The notes below the pieces were generated by a model. That model searched no databases and was not told the origin of the DNA. It worked only from the letters and a program-made list of their open reading frames with translations. A stretch of DNA of 64,000 nt from Perkinsus olseni. Taxonomy: Eukaryota > Perkinsozoa > Perkinsida. This document shows positions 33,030 through 45,268 of this stretch, one piece after another. The stretch spans positions 1 to 64,000 of the forward strand of contig JABANN010000072.1 of the NCBI GenBank assembly GCA_013115125.1, read 5' to 3'. The translations under genes were made by a program, and so were the position numbers. Position 1 is the first letter of the stretch. Each line of letters opens with the position of its first letter.

Positions 33030-34946
33030 TCACCCTAGCAGCGATGGGCTCACATCAGATGCCGAGTACGTAGCAGCCTTGCCAGCGCCAGGACGACCGT
33101 AAGGCTGGACGCAGTAGATGTAGGGATCGTACGGATGGCGACACTGGAGCCCCACCACTCTGCACGGCCACCACATGGTCTTGCGAATAGTCTGATAAGG
33201 GAGTATCCCAGGTCGAAGCAAGCCTTACACGGACCGCGCTCCATATGTCCTCGCCGACTCGATAGCAGACCTTACGACCGGCTAACCACTTCTTCTGGCA
33301 CGGCCAGCAAACCCACTCCTGAAGGCTCCTATCATCATGGTCTTTATGATCGAGCCCCACCATTCTCGTGAAGTCAACTTCCTCGTCTAGCCCCGGATCA
33401 TGACAGGACTTATGCCAATGCTTCAGACAGTTGCAGCACTTCACCGTGGTCAAGGCGGTACGTTCTTGGCACTTTTCACAAAGGGCCGAGGCACCTTCAA
33501 TCACAATGGAAGCGACAACCACAACACTCCGCTACCTCGGCGTGGTCTTCGCTTCGATCGGCCCGCCGAGTCCCCAGCAGCCTCCACCTGATACAGGAGC
33601 CTCTGCAACAACAGCGGCAGGAGTTGAACATATCCGCGTGACGGTGATGGTTTGATAAACCTCAAACTCACGACTTGAGCGTTTCCCTAACGTGCATGAT
33701 ATTGGGAGTATGCAGGGTGCCGAAAGAGCGCGGCAGTTGCCTCTTGCTGTGTGGTCAGCAGCTCAACTATTGGTTCTAGCCGCGATCATTCCAGACAATC
33801 GGTAACAGAAGGACTTAAAGACGGAAAAGAGAGCACTACTACTGAGTAGAAGATAAGAGGTGGTTGTACTGATACAAGGCAGTCGCGAGGCTTACCTGGT
33901 CGAAAGTTTTGTTCCATGCAAGAGCTATCTCGTTGACGGATTTCTCACCAAACCCGGCAGATTGATGAGTCGACCTCCGCCTCTTCTTCGCTGTCCTCTT
34001 CGGTTCCTTCTTGGAGACCTTAGCCCTCCGTCCATGCACACCTTCCGAATCCATCTCGCGCTTTTCCGTCGATTTCCGATGAGGCTTCTGTGCACTCCCG
34101 CTAGCCGGGTATTCCTTCTGCGTAGGGTCGTGAGCCGTGACAGGTTCATGTGTACTTCCACAATTACTCGGATTTCCCAAAGTCGTGTGAGGCTTCGGCG
34201 AAGTCTCGCAAGCGCCCGGATCATGATGACCAGGCTCGACCTCAAAGGGCCTCGGCGAAGGGGGAGGCGACTGTCTCCTGAGCCACTCGAGTAGAAGCAC
34301 ATCCGTGACTTCATTCTCCGTGAAGGAGTTGCCAAACCGTTGACGTATCTGCTGGGCCCTCAGCTCGACGAACTGTCTCAAGGGCGATGCCGAAACAACG
34401 TCGACCGTAGTGCTCGTATGCTCCATCTTCCCCCGTTCGGCGAGATGACCAGCATCGGGCTTGGCAGTAGACAACGTCACAGCGATGCGCTTCACGTCAT
34501 CGAGGGGTGGCGTGCCTTGATTCTTCGCTGTCTCTACTATCGGCGATGGCAGACCACCCCCAGGTGCGCAAGCCTTCGGTGATGGGGGCACTGAGCTCTC
34601 TTCTCGGCAAGAGAATGGAAGTATCGGGCAGGGTGAAGCTGGTCGCCGGAAGGAATAGAGCCGAGAGAGTTGTTGATGTGCCTGGGTATCGTTAGCACTG
34701 AGGCGATCCAACAGCACCCCTGCCAAGTGGCTTCGACTGTAACCACTAGGAGCCTGCGCGCAACAATGACAGCGACGGGGCCTCGATGACGAGGTTCGTT
34801 ACCTGCTCGCCAGTGAGCTCCCGAAAAACCTCGCAGATCTCCTCCTCATCAGCGTGGGCGAGCGAAACTTTGAGTTCATCAAGCTCTGACGGAGCCGTCG
34901 TCGCTTCCCAGGCTACTCTATTCTGCCATGCAGGAGCACAGCCGAA
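33030..34946 (-). CDS. PHD-finger protein with a C-terminal PWWP-like segment (5' end open)
   Basis: Exons 34946-34803, 33602-33536, 34753-33896, 33494-33229 and 33191-33030 are joined in transcript order 34946-34803, 34753-33896, 33602-33536, 33494-33229, 33191-33030. They keep phase over 499 codons. The introns at 33192-33228 and 33495-33535 are only 37 and 41 bp. The middle is a low-complexity, Ser/Pro-rich region followed by a basic nuclear-localisation-like stretch (KKEPKRTAKKRRRS). The PHD finger reads CEKCQ...VKCCNCLKHWHKSC...EWVCWPCQKKW, with Cys and His pairs spaced as in C4HC3 fingers. After it comes GEDIWSAV...MWWPCRVVGL, resembling the start of a PWWP domain. PHD and PWWP modules read histone tail marks, so a chromatin role is likely. 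The upstream start exon is not found; the acceptor at 34946 implies at least one more exon. Confidence 0.75.
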
Positions 34947-35257
34947 CTATGAGAGCTCATCAGTCCCCCCTACGCCGAGGCTGATTCCGCGCGAAAATAA
35001 ATGTGATAAATAACATGAACGCCTAACTTCATAGCTCGGACGCAGCATTCCATGATCCATCCCACAGCCTACGGGAGGGCCCTGATCGTGACTAGTTGAT
35101 TTGCGATCTAGGCACGTAGTTCGACTAACCGACAGAGCTGTAGTTCAACCCGCTCCCTCACAAACTGGCCGGAGCGACGTGTACGCACCAGTGAGCGAGT
35201 ATTAGGTATATTCCGCTGATTCTATCTTGCTGCTACGATAAGAAGCTACACTGGAAC

Positions 35258-35723
35258 TCAGCTATGATGCTGTTGATGGCAATAAGGAAGCAGATGAAAA
35301 ATGAGGTTTCGAGCGGTAAGACTTGGTTGACGTGCAGCTCACATTTAAGAACTTGTCGGTGTCTCCGGCTGTCTTCTCTGAAGGACCCCCTCGAGCCGGA
35401 AGAGGTGCAAGCTGGTTCGATGGTGGCGAAGGCGGGGTGCTTTCTCTCGAGAAAACAGGCTTTGCCAAGGGAGAAAACTCTGCCGCGTCCGTGACCTGAG
35501 GAACAAGATGGGTCGTACTCGTCGAAGATGCCGCATTATACCACCCATTGCCACCACCAATCTCTCTGCCTCCGGAACACAATGGCTACTCGTGAGGTAA
35601 AGCCGCGAAGAAAGCGTCATTGAGAGGGACACTCCCCCGTGCGTACCTCATCCTTTCTGCCTGCCCGCGATGCCTCCGCGGCGCCTCCACCCGGACTAGA
35701 CGAATGTGCTCCATCATCGCCAT

Positions 35724-35754
<31 letters not shown>

Positions 35755-36000
35755 GCACTTGGTGGCCGGAAGATCGGAGGGAGCCTTTGAATCCTTGGCT
35801 GCCTTCGATGCTGTCTTGCATGCTTGAGTTGCTTGATGTCGCAGAAGGGAGTCCGCGGACTTGAACAGCTGCAGTTTCATGCATAACGCGCAGCGGAAGT
35901 ACTGGGCTGAGAAGAGCGTAGTAATACTGACGACGCATACGTTAAGTCCTACGACTTGTGCATTCTCTACTCTAGAGACGAGGAGATGAGCTGGCGTCAT
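35258..36000 (-). CDS. Small Cys/His zinc-finger-like protein
   Basis: A four-exon model on the minus strand is 36000-35953, 35901-35647, 35495-35343 and 35269-35258. It keeps phase and gives 155 residues. One finger-like unit, FRCALCMKLQLFKSADSLLRHQATQAC, has two Cys spaced by two residues, a His 14 residues later and a further Cys. It is followed by a poly-Ala run from a GCT repeat and Ser/Pro-rich sequence. The last exon of four codons is a prediction from phase only. The ATG at 36000 is the nearest in frame, but an upstream exon cannot be excluded. Function unknown; nucleic-acid binding is the usual role of such fingers. Confidence 0.5.
35724..35750 (-). repeat. CAG/GCT triplet repeat coding poly-Ala
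   Basis: Nine CAG triplets on the plus strand are read as GCT (Ala) codons by the minus-strand zinc-finger gene. Length variation would change only the alanine run. Confidence 0.7.
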
Positions 36001-36301
36001 TGCACTATAATGAGACGGAGGTCATCTCGTCGACTCAACGGAGCCGAAGTATGTCAAGAAAAATGACTGAGGTCAACTTGTCCAACCTCGCCGCGTTCGG
36101 TTGTTGCTTGACAGTAGTGGGCACTGGGACGGCCAAGATCGAGGGACAACGGCCACTGTGCATTGACGATGCCCGTCGAGACTCTCCTATTGCTATACAC
36201 TATCATTTATCATTGGGACACAGCATATACTATCATTTATCGCTACCGTTCCCTCAGCTTACTTCCATCGAGGGTACTGATAATCGAATAGCAAGTGACC
36301 T

Positions 36302-36520
36302 TCCCTCCTAACAGCTCGATGGGTGCTGGACTGCTCAGCATATGGTCTGGGTCGAACTTCACTGCACCCCCGCCTGCCTTTCTCCTGCCACCGCCTCCGC
36401 CGGCAGGAGGAGCAGCAACGGCCGGGGGAGGAGCTTCAGTCGTACTCTCGTCAACCTGCGATAGGTCTTGAGGTACCCCGGTATCCACAATACTTGGATG
36501 ACCACCATCACTACGATTCC
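36302..36520 (-). CDS. Exon of a Pro/Ala/Gly-rich protein
   Basis: A minus-strand frame reads VDESTTEAPPPAVAAPP, then a Gly run, RRKAGGG, and KFDPDHMLSSPAPIELLGGK. It ends at a good donor (K|GTCACTTG). It could be an upstream exon of the zinc-finger gene or a separate short gene downstream of the protein ending at 36764. No domain is recognised. Confidence 0.35.
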
Positions 36521-36763
36521 CATGGCCAATGGCGATAGAGAGCTGCGGCACACCGGTTCCATCTAACTTCTTCACATGCACGTTCGTTAGCACCCATAGC
36601 TTGTGTTAGTTCAAGGCAATGTGCAGACAGCGTCCCGATGAAACTCGTTTCACGGTTGACGAAAGGCGCCCCCATCCCGAAAGTGTCGTGGCCCTCGGTC
36701 CTTTATGACGATTATGGGAATCATCCGAGCATCCATTAAGTGCCTTATCCGAGTATCAGCCGC

Positions 36764-37170
36764 TCAATAGTAGCCGCCCCGCCCTACTCGATTCGATACC
36801 CCGACGGCAGCATTCTTCCCAGTCGTGGACCTCAGCCCTCCCCCTTCCAGGGCTGCCTTCAGCTTGCTCATCTCGGCATCCTCGGCCTGCACGTCAACCA
36901 TCATGCTTGCTGCACCAGACGGCTGGCTCACCAGATTCGGTTGTTGTTGTAGCCCAAAAGTGTGGCTTGGCTGGCCATGAGACATCATATTAGGACCCCA
37001 GTGCATCGCGGACGGGTATACCTGAAGAAGCAATGACACACTCCAACAAGATGCCTTCGCAGTGTACCGGATGCTGCCATGAAGCGTGGACGGGCCCTCT
37101 GGGCATGTAGTAGACATCAGGCGGTGGTTGGCCTACTGGCTGGGACGGAGGTGGGGGGCCCTGTGACTGA
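36764..37170 (-). CDS. Pro/Gln-rich protein, C-terminal exons
   Basis: Exons from about 37165 to 37068 and 37021 to 36764 join across a 46-bp intron in phase (SWQHP joins VYPSAMHWG). The sequence is rich in Pro, Gln, Tyr and Gly (SQGPPPPSQPVGQPPPDVYY), then has a short helical stretch (EDAEMSKLKAALEGGG). It ends GRVGRGGYY before the stop at 36764. Such composition is common in RNA-binding and granule proteins, but no RNA-binding domain is visible in these exons. Upstream exons are not resolved; frames at 37725-37540 and 38320-38165 may belong to it. Confidence 0.5.
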
Positions 37171-37539
37171 CTTAGGGACGTCTCACAAAGCATGAAATCT
37201 ATTAAGACTGGGAAGCAAGGCGTAGGATGATCCAACTGATAGGAGCCTCCCATACCAGCCTCCACAGCCCATACCAGGCTTAAGCGTCAGTTAAAGCCTC
37301 AAAGACCTCCGAGTGTCGATGCTGACCAGAGCAGCAGCTACCCACGAGCTGCATAGCGGGTACTAGAGCATATTCGAGTACAAGCATCGGGCCCCGAGCC
37401 ATACCACACAGCACCGTGCGGGAAGTCGCCTGGACATGCTTATTGAGCAGGGGCAACTCAACGGTCTCAAGACTCCGATTGAAAACTTCTAGGTATTAAA
37501 TATGCGACTAGGATGACAATGATACTTTACTTCCCTCTA

Positions 37540-37725
37540 TACAAACACGATTTGCTTCCACTCCAGCTTTCCGTGCTCCCACAGGAAGTTATGGTCGCGG
37601 ATAGCCTCCGCTAGTCGGGGCAGGCGCGTGGCCAGATCCAGACGGATAGGCTTACTCTGAGTGTAGTCCTCCTCTCCGAAGGCATCTAGATGCCTGAAAC
37701 AGAACTCGGGTTGAATTGACCTCAA
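37540..37725 (-). CDS. Isolated minus-strand exon
   Basis: The frame reads HLDAFGEEDYTQSKPIRLDLATRLPRLAEAIRDHNFLWEHGKLEWKQ in protein-like composition (quoted in part, residues from about 12 onward), ending near a possible donor. The domain is not recognised. It may be an upstream exon of the Pro/Gln-rich protein. Confidence 0.35.
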
Positions 37726-38163
37726 CTGTGGTCAGGAAGCCTACAGCGAGCCCCATAATGCTATGCGCTTCGCTCCGCTAGAGATAATATGCACCACACT
37801 GTTACCCAGCTGTAGGAAGACGCATGTGCCTGAGGATAGTAAATATCCCAGAACCAAGCGCGAAAGCATGGCATCCAGGCAAGCTAACCGCAGCCAATGA
37901 GCCTCAGCTCTACTGCTAGTAATCCTCCGAAGATCCTACGATCTAATCTGGCTCGTATGCAGCCGAGAGGTTATCCCGTCGTTGAGAAAACACACTCTTA
38001 CAACTCTTATTGAGAAGATATAATTTTTCCATCAACCAAATTCTCACTGAGCATAGGTTCAACTAATTCGCTGCCAGGCAGTGGATACATGCAACTGTCC
38101 TCAACCGTTGAGCAAAGATACGCTCCCCGCATGTTTTGGGCGAGCGAGATTGCTCCCAACCTA

Positions 38164-38300
38164 CCCAGTCCGCATCGAAGAGCATGTGCTGATACTTCTC
38201 CCATTTTCTGAGATATTCCATCGGGAACGACCAAGTCGGGTGGGCTATCCGTGGGTCCCGAGGGGTCCGCCCCACGCATGGTGAGGCGGCAACAGTCCGA
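38164..38300 (-). CDS. Isolated minus-strand exon
   Basis: The frame reads IAHPTWSFPMEYLRKWEKY, then QHMLFDADW, and ends at a strong donor GTAGGTTGG near 38164. It is clearly protein-like (aromatic-rich helix) but unassigned. The GGGCGAGCGAGA core at 38137-38149 would fall in the following intron. Confidence 0.4.
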
Positions 38301-38368
38301 GTTGCAGCACAGATACCTGCAGCACCACACGCCATTATCCGCTACTGGCCGAAACAAAGCCGGATATA

Positions 38369-38452
38369 GTGTTCAATACACTACTGCACTGTATTTCTGG
38401 GGCGACACCAGGATCCAATTTAACACGTGAAAGACAATACTGGGAGCGGTGA
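38369..38452 (+). repeat. Dispersed repeat, copy B
   Basis: Same orientation and order of conserved blocks as copy A at 10351-10433. It lies outside any exon I can support. Confidence 0.5.
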
Positions 38453-39467
38453 TGGAACTCAGGGGCGGCGTATCGAGCACTCAGAATGCTACAGCATTCA
38501 GTCAGGGTGGGTGATGCAACCGGTGCCGAGACGAGGATCATCACGGCTGATGCCGGTCGTGTAGATCTCTAGGACGCAGGCGTGCGGCACTTGAGGCCGC
38601 CAGCTGGCAGCCAGCAATACTTAAAAGCTTTCAGCTTATACACAAGCCATTCATTAGTCATGGGATGGAAAACCCATCCCTCTAGACTCTCCTTTTCTCG
38701 GAAAACCGATCATTTCTTTCGGCTTCCACATCGAAGCCACCCGAACTGTAGAGATGCCGCGACTGGAGGCATGAAGGAGCCCTGGGCCTTACGCGCCACA
38801 TACGAGGCAGACAGTGGATAGTCGTGGGACACTTCGACACCGAACGCAACGATGGTTCACAAACTGGGTGTATCTGTGGCAAGAAGGACAGTACGTACCA
38901 ATACTACGGACACGTTTCGGAACGACACGGCGAGAATACAAGAGAAGTAACTATCGTTCGGCGGTGCTTTTGCGAAGTCGCAATCGACGAGGACTGGCAC
39001 TCACAAGTAGAGACTGTCCCACTCACATCCGCTGATAGACCTTGGGCCAGTCCACCAGCACTGCTCCTGCACGGTACGGCACTGCCTCAACCGTGTACAC
39101 GTCGCCCTCGAACTCGAATGGGCCTAGAACTGTCACACAGGCGGGTATCTGAACCGGGACACTTCGATGCATTTAACGGTAACTAATATCATATACAATA
39201 ATAAAACATACCAGATGGGTCGTTCTAGCCTCGAAGTGGCAGCTCATTATATATACTCAGAATAGGGAAGTGATCGGAGCGGGCGGAGCCTATTCTGTCA
39301 CTTCTGCGCTTCGTCGTGCGTTCGTCCAGATTATGTCTCCACGACCATGTTCGAAAGTGCGCAGTCTGTGTATTCTCTCCAAGGATAGTTATACCGCTCA
39401 TGGTGCTTCAATCGAGTATTCACTGCTACCGCGGACCGCTGGGCCTGCTCTGCTGACCTTATGGACC

Positions 39468-39553
39468 TGCATGTAGTCCTCCCATTGTTCCTCACTACTC
39501 AGGCGCAGTACGAAGTCGTGCGCTACGAGGCGTTCAAACGCTTTCTTCGGCAT
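39468..39553 (-). CDS. Isolated minus-strand exon
   Basis: The frame reads MPKKAFERLVAHDFVLRLSS then EEQWEDYMQ, ending at CAG|GTCC. The composition is typical of a folded protein; no family is recognised. Confidence 0.4.
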
Positions 39554-40129
39554 GCTCACAATGTTGGGGTCCTGCGACTGCGTTACCCTCGGCACCTGCA
39601 CGACAATATATCGAAACACTTTCCTTTAGTAGAGGAGAAAATGTGTTTTCTAACGTTCTCGGGGCAAGATGGACTCACCGTAAGGTATACAAGAGAAGAT
39701 GAACACTGGGTGACCATGCCTGCCCTCAGGCTTCTCGCGATACATGCATGGTTACCTGAAGGCTCGGATAAGAAGAAAAATAGAAAGATCTTTCACTAGC
39801 CCCAGTATTCTGTTACGAATAACCCTTCGTTCAGGCTTTTCAACAACTTAGCAACAAACATTGATGAATGTACACTGGGAGCGCTAGCTATTGTCGTTGT
39901 TGTACTGAGTAGTCCCTCAATAGACTAATTGACTAGGTCATCCAACAGCTAAGGATAAGCACTGAGTGGTCGGCAAAACGAAACTCTTCAATGTTGACAC
40001 GATTCGACGTGCCGCTACAAATCAGAATTCCTTCAGTGGTTGCAGCCTTGCCGAGTCATTTGCTAGTAATCGATGTTAACGCGAAGACAGACAACTACTC
40101 AGCGACGAGAGAGGAGACCTACTGATCAC

Positions 40130-40300
40130 AGCAGTGTGGAGATCTTTCTTCAGGTCCTGGGCTTCTCGAGTCACTTCAGAGTCATAGTCGATGCCCTCAA
40201 ACTCGAACTCGTCACGCGCCTGTCGTGAACGATGTCGAGCCAGATCAGCATGCACTGCTCACTTTCTCAAAGGCCTCCTTTATACCCTGGGGGAGCTTCG
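40130..40300 (-). CDS. Two exons around a 40-bp intron
   Basis: The frame LLSKLPQGIKEAFEK is followed by GTGAGC and, about 43 nt later, ACGACAG. The next exon reads ARDEFEFEGIDYDSEVTREA, then QDLKKDLHTAVIS. The join is in phase and the product is helical and acidic. Part of an unassigned minus-strand gene. Confidence 0.5.
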
Positions 40301-41756
40301 ACAACAGCACGCCTGAACAGGAAAGGGGTAAAATATTCCGCTTAAAACGTTGAGAGAAATTGCCTACTGAAATACGACGCACAGTATCGCTCCGAGCTCG
40401 GGGGCAGGGTCGTATCGCTAATACCAAGCACATGGAGAAGGCAGACGACCTGAGCTCGGGAGGTGTCCGGGAAAGGATCCCGCCATCGCCTACCTTCAAC
40501 AGCACGTCACAAGTGCCCACCGCTGCGAGCTCCTCCATCACACTAGGAGCTGCGAGCAAGTCTCGAGGTAGAGCCGCATCCTGACCGCTGAAAAAGGAGA
40601 AAAATAATCGACCGCGGGACGATGATACTCTACAAAAAATTGAGAAGGAATTCTAATTGAGATTTATTATTTCGAAGGTAGTAGGGTGTAAAATCCTCAA
40701 ACCAGCAACCAGGCGAATCGTCGAAACCTCAAACTTGAATAATTTAACATCGATTCATTCTGCTGTTTGCACTTATGATCTCTGGGCCTGGGGGGCCTAA
40801 TCTTATTTTCATCGGGGGAAATGCCCACTACGAGGCTCGGAAAAAATTCCTCAGTGAAGTATCCGATGAGCATTCACGCACTTCAGTGGGTTACGCCGGC
40901 AACGGCCAGGAGAAGTAACAGTTGCAGCACTCACCACATCTCATGCGTCACTTGTCGAATGGGGGCGGCAGATTCATGGAGCAAGGCTCGAATGATGTAA
41001 CTGAGAAGAGACTGTAGCACACTGCAGAATCATGCTGGTGCGGAGGGAACCAGGGATGCTACAGGAATTGCAAAACGAACTAAGCCTCGAAAAGAACGAT
41101 AGCTCAGTGGGGAAATGCAGAGCTATGAAGAGTAAAAGCGATTAAACTAGGCCAAGCAATTCCCCTAGGCTTCGGCATAGGAGACGGGATGACCATCATC
41201 ACGTCACTACTCACGACGTCGTCACAGTGTTATACGTCGCTACGTCGTACTAGTGACGTACATCATCAGCAAGAAGTGGAAACGGTCGGGCAAAACCCTA
41301 CACGACATACACGTATGCGCAAGACAGCACTCACAATTTCATCTTCTCTTCTGTATCACCATCTATCAAGAGGCTCATGACAAGGGCAAACCAACGATAT
41401 GATGGGGACAGAGCCTGTGAAGGGAACTCCAACTGGTCGTACACTGGTGAGAGTATCTTACAGCATAAGGTCGGCAGGTCGACCCCGTCCACATCTGGGC
41501 GCATATCAAGCGAAGATATTCTCGCTTAGGACCATCAGTCAGTGCTCTGGCTGAGTGCACTAGGCCATCTAGCAGCCACGCCCAGGTACGACTGAAACCA
41601 GCAAATACTACTACCATTATGAATATCACAGTCTATAACGTGCGAGGGATCAACAACGATATCCACAGCTGTTCATTAGTAAGTCCAGAGTACGAGAGAC
41701 GCCGTTCGAGAGTCCGAACCAATTTCTACACAGCGAGGTGATCCACCTACTTCGGA

Positions 41757-42180
41757 GTCAGAGGGCTGGACTCAGCAGTAACAACTTCCCGAGTGTATGC
41801 CTCAATAGCTCCGGCCAACACAAAGCAGACTCCCCGGACGGTGTCCACATACCGAGGCGATATGTGCTCGCCAAAATGGAACTGAAAAAGAACTTCCCAT
41901 CGCGGTTTCGCCAAAATTCCGAACAACAGTGATGGGAAACTGCCCGAACCTAATGGGAGCCGTCTGCCCCTCCTTTCATATCGCACATGCCAAAAATGTA
42001 ACGACATGTTCCCGACGCGGCCCAACCCCTGATCTTACTTTCTCCCACTGACTGGCATCCATGCCGCCCTGCAAGGCCGGTAGAACCTCGACCAAACTCT
42101 GCATACACTCCAGTCCGAATCGGGCAGCCGACGTCGGACACCCTTCGAAGGTGGTAGCTGAATGAGAGGGCCGCTGAGGA
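41757..42180 (-). CDS. Two adjacent exons of a helical protein
   Basis: One frame (about 42160-42030) reads GLECMQSLVEVLPALQGG then MDASQWEKVRSG and ends near a GTTGGG donor. The next (about 41965-41757) reads LLFGILAKPRWEVLFQFHFG then EHISPRYVDTVRGVCFVLAG. Both look like HEAT-type helices. The gene is unassigned. Confidence 0.45.
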
Positions 42181-42554
42181 AAACCCTTCCCCAGCCGACA
42201 CGGGGACAGTCTCGTGTGGAACAGAAACTGGCCGTTCACTACGATGAGCTACGAAGAATGTGTGCGCGTAGGGGGAGCGCACATGTATTCATGTACCGCA
42301 ACTTCGTAACTTACGAAGTAGGGGTTAGCAACTTTCGTAACTTACGAATCGTAGGTGTGTATGTATGGCGATATGCGTGGTGACTACACGCTTTCAAGTT
42401 CCACGACATGTTAAACGTCGGCCGGATGGAAAACAGTCCACTGACGAGCCCTAGGCAGAGGATTACGTTGCAAGACCATCATACCACCACACCCCATCGA
42501 GCTGCGGAAATCCCTTCTTTCAGAGTGCATACTCACCGAGTGGAGGTTCCTTGA

Positions 42555-42830
42555 GGCCTCTGTCCTCCGCTGGCGGCAGCAATGCGTTGCAAGGACGATT
42601 GCAGTACCTGGAGAGCGTACCATTACGCAGGTCTATTTGGTGCATCTACTATGCGCCAAGGAGGACAGCAACCCCCCAAAGCTAGCACCATGTCCGAGGA
42701 GTCTCTTACGGGCAAGTTAGATTCCCGACGGAAGCTTCGCGATAACTCTCCCAACACTTCGTATGTAGCAGATGACCGCAACCGTGAATCTGAGGAGGCG
42801 AGACACTCAATACCCCACATATAAAGAGTA
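42555..42830 (-). CDS. Two exons of an unassigned protein
   Basis: The frame SSATYEVLGELSRSFRRESN then LPVRDSSDMVLALGG is followed after a GTTGCTG donor by VLQSSLQRIAAASGGQRPQG, which ends at TCG|GTGAGT (about 42537-42545). Protein-like, no domain recognised. Confidence 0.4.
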
Positions 42831-43314
42831 GCGTATATTAGTGCGATGATCCGACTGGCAACGAGTAAGGCTCGCCCAGCGAACAACACTGCACCGGCAC
42901 ATCATCGCTGTACCACGCAACGCAATGAAACTGTACGTACGTATAGACACGATCCGCAGCTGGAGGAGAGGGTACAAGGTCACATCAGAAGGCTTCGACG
43001 CTCTTTGGGGCATTCATAAATTTTATCACTGCCGGCCACTGACTGCATGCGCCTTCAGGAATACGTGGCACTGTAGCAGTGCGCTGGAATTATCAGCGCG
43101 ACGGTGTCGCCGGAAAAAGCGTCGGACAAATTATACGGTGTTTCTCGCCCGTCTTCTTGGTAAAGTTCTGTCATCTTTCTTCGCTTGCTCGCCTCCACGT
43201 CCCTCCCTTCAACCTTCTGAGTCTCCTTCAAATTCTGGCAAAATAACTCTGCTCCCTCTCCTCCTGCGGGGAGGAGAAGTTAACGAAAGTGCACGTCACT
43301 GAAGTGACCTTCGA

Positions 43315-43512
43315 CTTGCCGTCTCTTGAAGGTCGACAGCGACTAGTAAGTATTGCGGCAGAGGGGCTACGATCCTGCCTCTCGTATATGGAGTGAATAT
43401 CCCACCACTCGAGAATGTCTTTAATGTCAACACTCGCCATAACAGTAGCTTGTACGCGGGCGATCTGCGAGTCTTTATGCTGAGCTGCCGCGATATGTGT
43501 CCACACGCCCAT
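43315..43512 (-). CDS. Exon of an unassigned protein
   Basis: The frame HIAAAQHKDSQIARVQATVM, then ASVDIKDILEWWDIHSIYER ends in a basic tail before a GTCACTTC donor. No domain recognised. Confidence 0.4.
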
Positions 43513-43904
43513 CAGCCAGTAGCCAGCGATGCCGAACCCAAAGCGGCTGAGAACGGCCTGAACGTGTCTGTAGATTTCATGTGGCCTATGAATCTCCAGT
43601 CCATTATTCTCAAGAGGAAACAGCAGAAGCTTTTCCAGTATTTCTTCGCGGTTGGTTTGATGCCCAGGTGGCTGCTCGGGAAGGAACCGACGAGGTTACG
43701 GTATGTTACTTTCCCGTTGAAATAACCGTGCCATCGAGAGACTTCGGAGTCAAGTAGATGGAACTTGTCCAGTGAAGGAGGGGTGTCCGGCACGACCGTC
43801 GTCCCGTACCTCCCGCATTCTTGGCCCGTATGACTCGTACGGCAGTATGCCCAGCCAAACCGGCGGGTACCGTTAGTTCACGCGGTCAGCAGTCCGAGAC
43901 ATAC

Positions 43905-44195
43905 ATACCATGCCCCGGAGACAAGTGACTAGCCAACCAACGAAGTTGAACTAAGAAATTCAGCTGCCTTACCACAGCCTTCACACTTGTTGGGCCGGGC
44001 GAGAAGAACGTCATGCTGGGCTGCTGTTGTTGATGGCTTTGCTGCTCTGCCCCTCCACTACTGCGCCGTCTGGGAGAGGCCATGGTGGTCTCCTCAAAGG
44101 GCAGTATGGCCTCGTGAGCTGGTATCTTAGGGCGAGGTATATCGGTGTAACTGAACAGTGAAGCCTCTCGAGCAATATCCTCAGCCTGAACAGAA
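43905..44195 (-). CDS. Exon with a Gln-rich linker
   Basis: An open minus-strand frame reads AEDIAREASLFSYTDIPRPK, IPAHEAILPFEE, a Ser/Arg-rich segment, a Gln run, and SVKAVVRQLNFLVQLRWLAS. An acceptor TCAG precedes it near 44196. No family is recognised with confidence. Confidence 0.5.
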
Positions 44196-45268
44196 AACCC
44201 AAGGGACCATACAAGTCATCATGTAAGAGTTAATACCGCCACATCAATTCATCGACGGCCTTCCAGAAGTCGCTACTCACCCAGGATAGCACGGCGAAAT
44301 TGCAAGGTTATCCATAGAGGGTGATTGAGAAGTGCAAGAATTGAACCAAGGGTGCCATTAAGTTGGAGCAATTGCTGGTAGCCACATGATGCAGCTTGAG
44401 GCGTACATATAGGACGTACAAGATAGAGTTCCACACCTGCTTACGTCGAGACCTCCACGAAGCAAAGGCGTCCTAAGGACCCTGACACAGCAGTTGGCGA
44501 CTCAGGGAGGATACCAATATGACCGAGGGGCTCTGGGTTCCCGCCGAAGCATATAACGCAGGTCTGAGAAGAAAAAATAGAATCCGTAAAATTTCGCCTG
44601 ATGTCTCACGAGGTCAAATCATAAAAACGGCTCCGAGAAGTTAGCACGGGACCTTCCAGACTATGAGAGGATATCACTCAGACCATGCAATGCCGCAACG
44701 GCTTTCGCGAACGATAGTCCGATACTCACATCAGCATCACAGCCAGAGGTGCTCGTGGCCCGCTGCCGCTGCATTGCCGTCGACACTGAGGGGCTCCTCC
44801 TGGAGATGCTATCGAGGAACTCTTGCTGACGCGACCGAACCTACGGAGCAATTCGCCCAATCATTTCTCTGCTTTAGAGAGACAGCACGCACAACAATCG
44901 ACCGAAAAGCACCGTGGAGAACAAACATCAATAGCTTGTATCCGCGCATTCGCGGACTCCCGGTTCAAGAGGACATACCGATACTTCGACCTTGTGCTCA
45001 GTGACGAACGATTACCAGGGACATCATCCTCCGCTGGACCAATCGGCGGCGTCTAATCTTGCCAGGATCAATCGGACTTGACCCCGAGAAGGATGAATCC
45101 CCACGATGACGCTTGTTACCTAGAAGGACACAACAAGGACCACCCGCCCGTCGACCCAAGAGATGGTGATGCCGGCGCATTTCACTGGGACCACGACCAT
45201 GTCAAGCAAGGAGACGAATGGACCTCCCTCATACTAACATGGTAATTCCATTGGAAATATCCCAGCGA

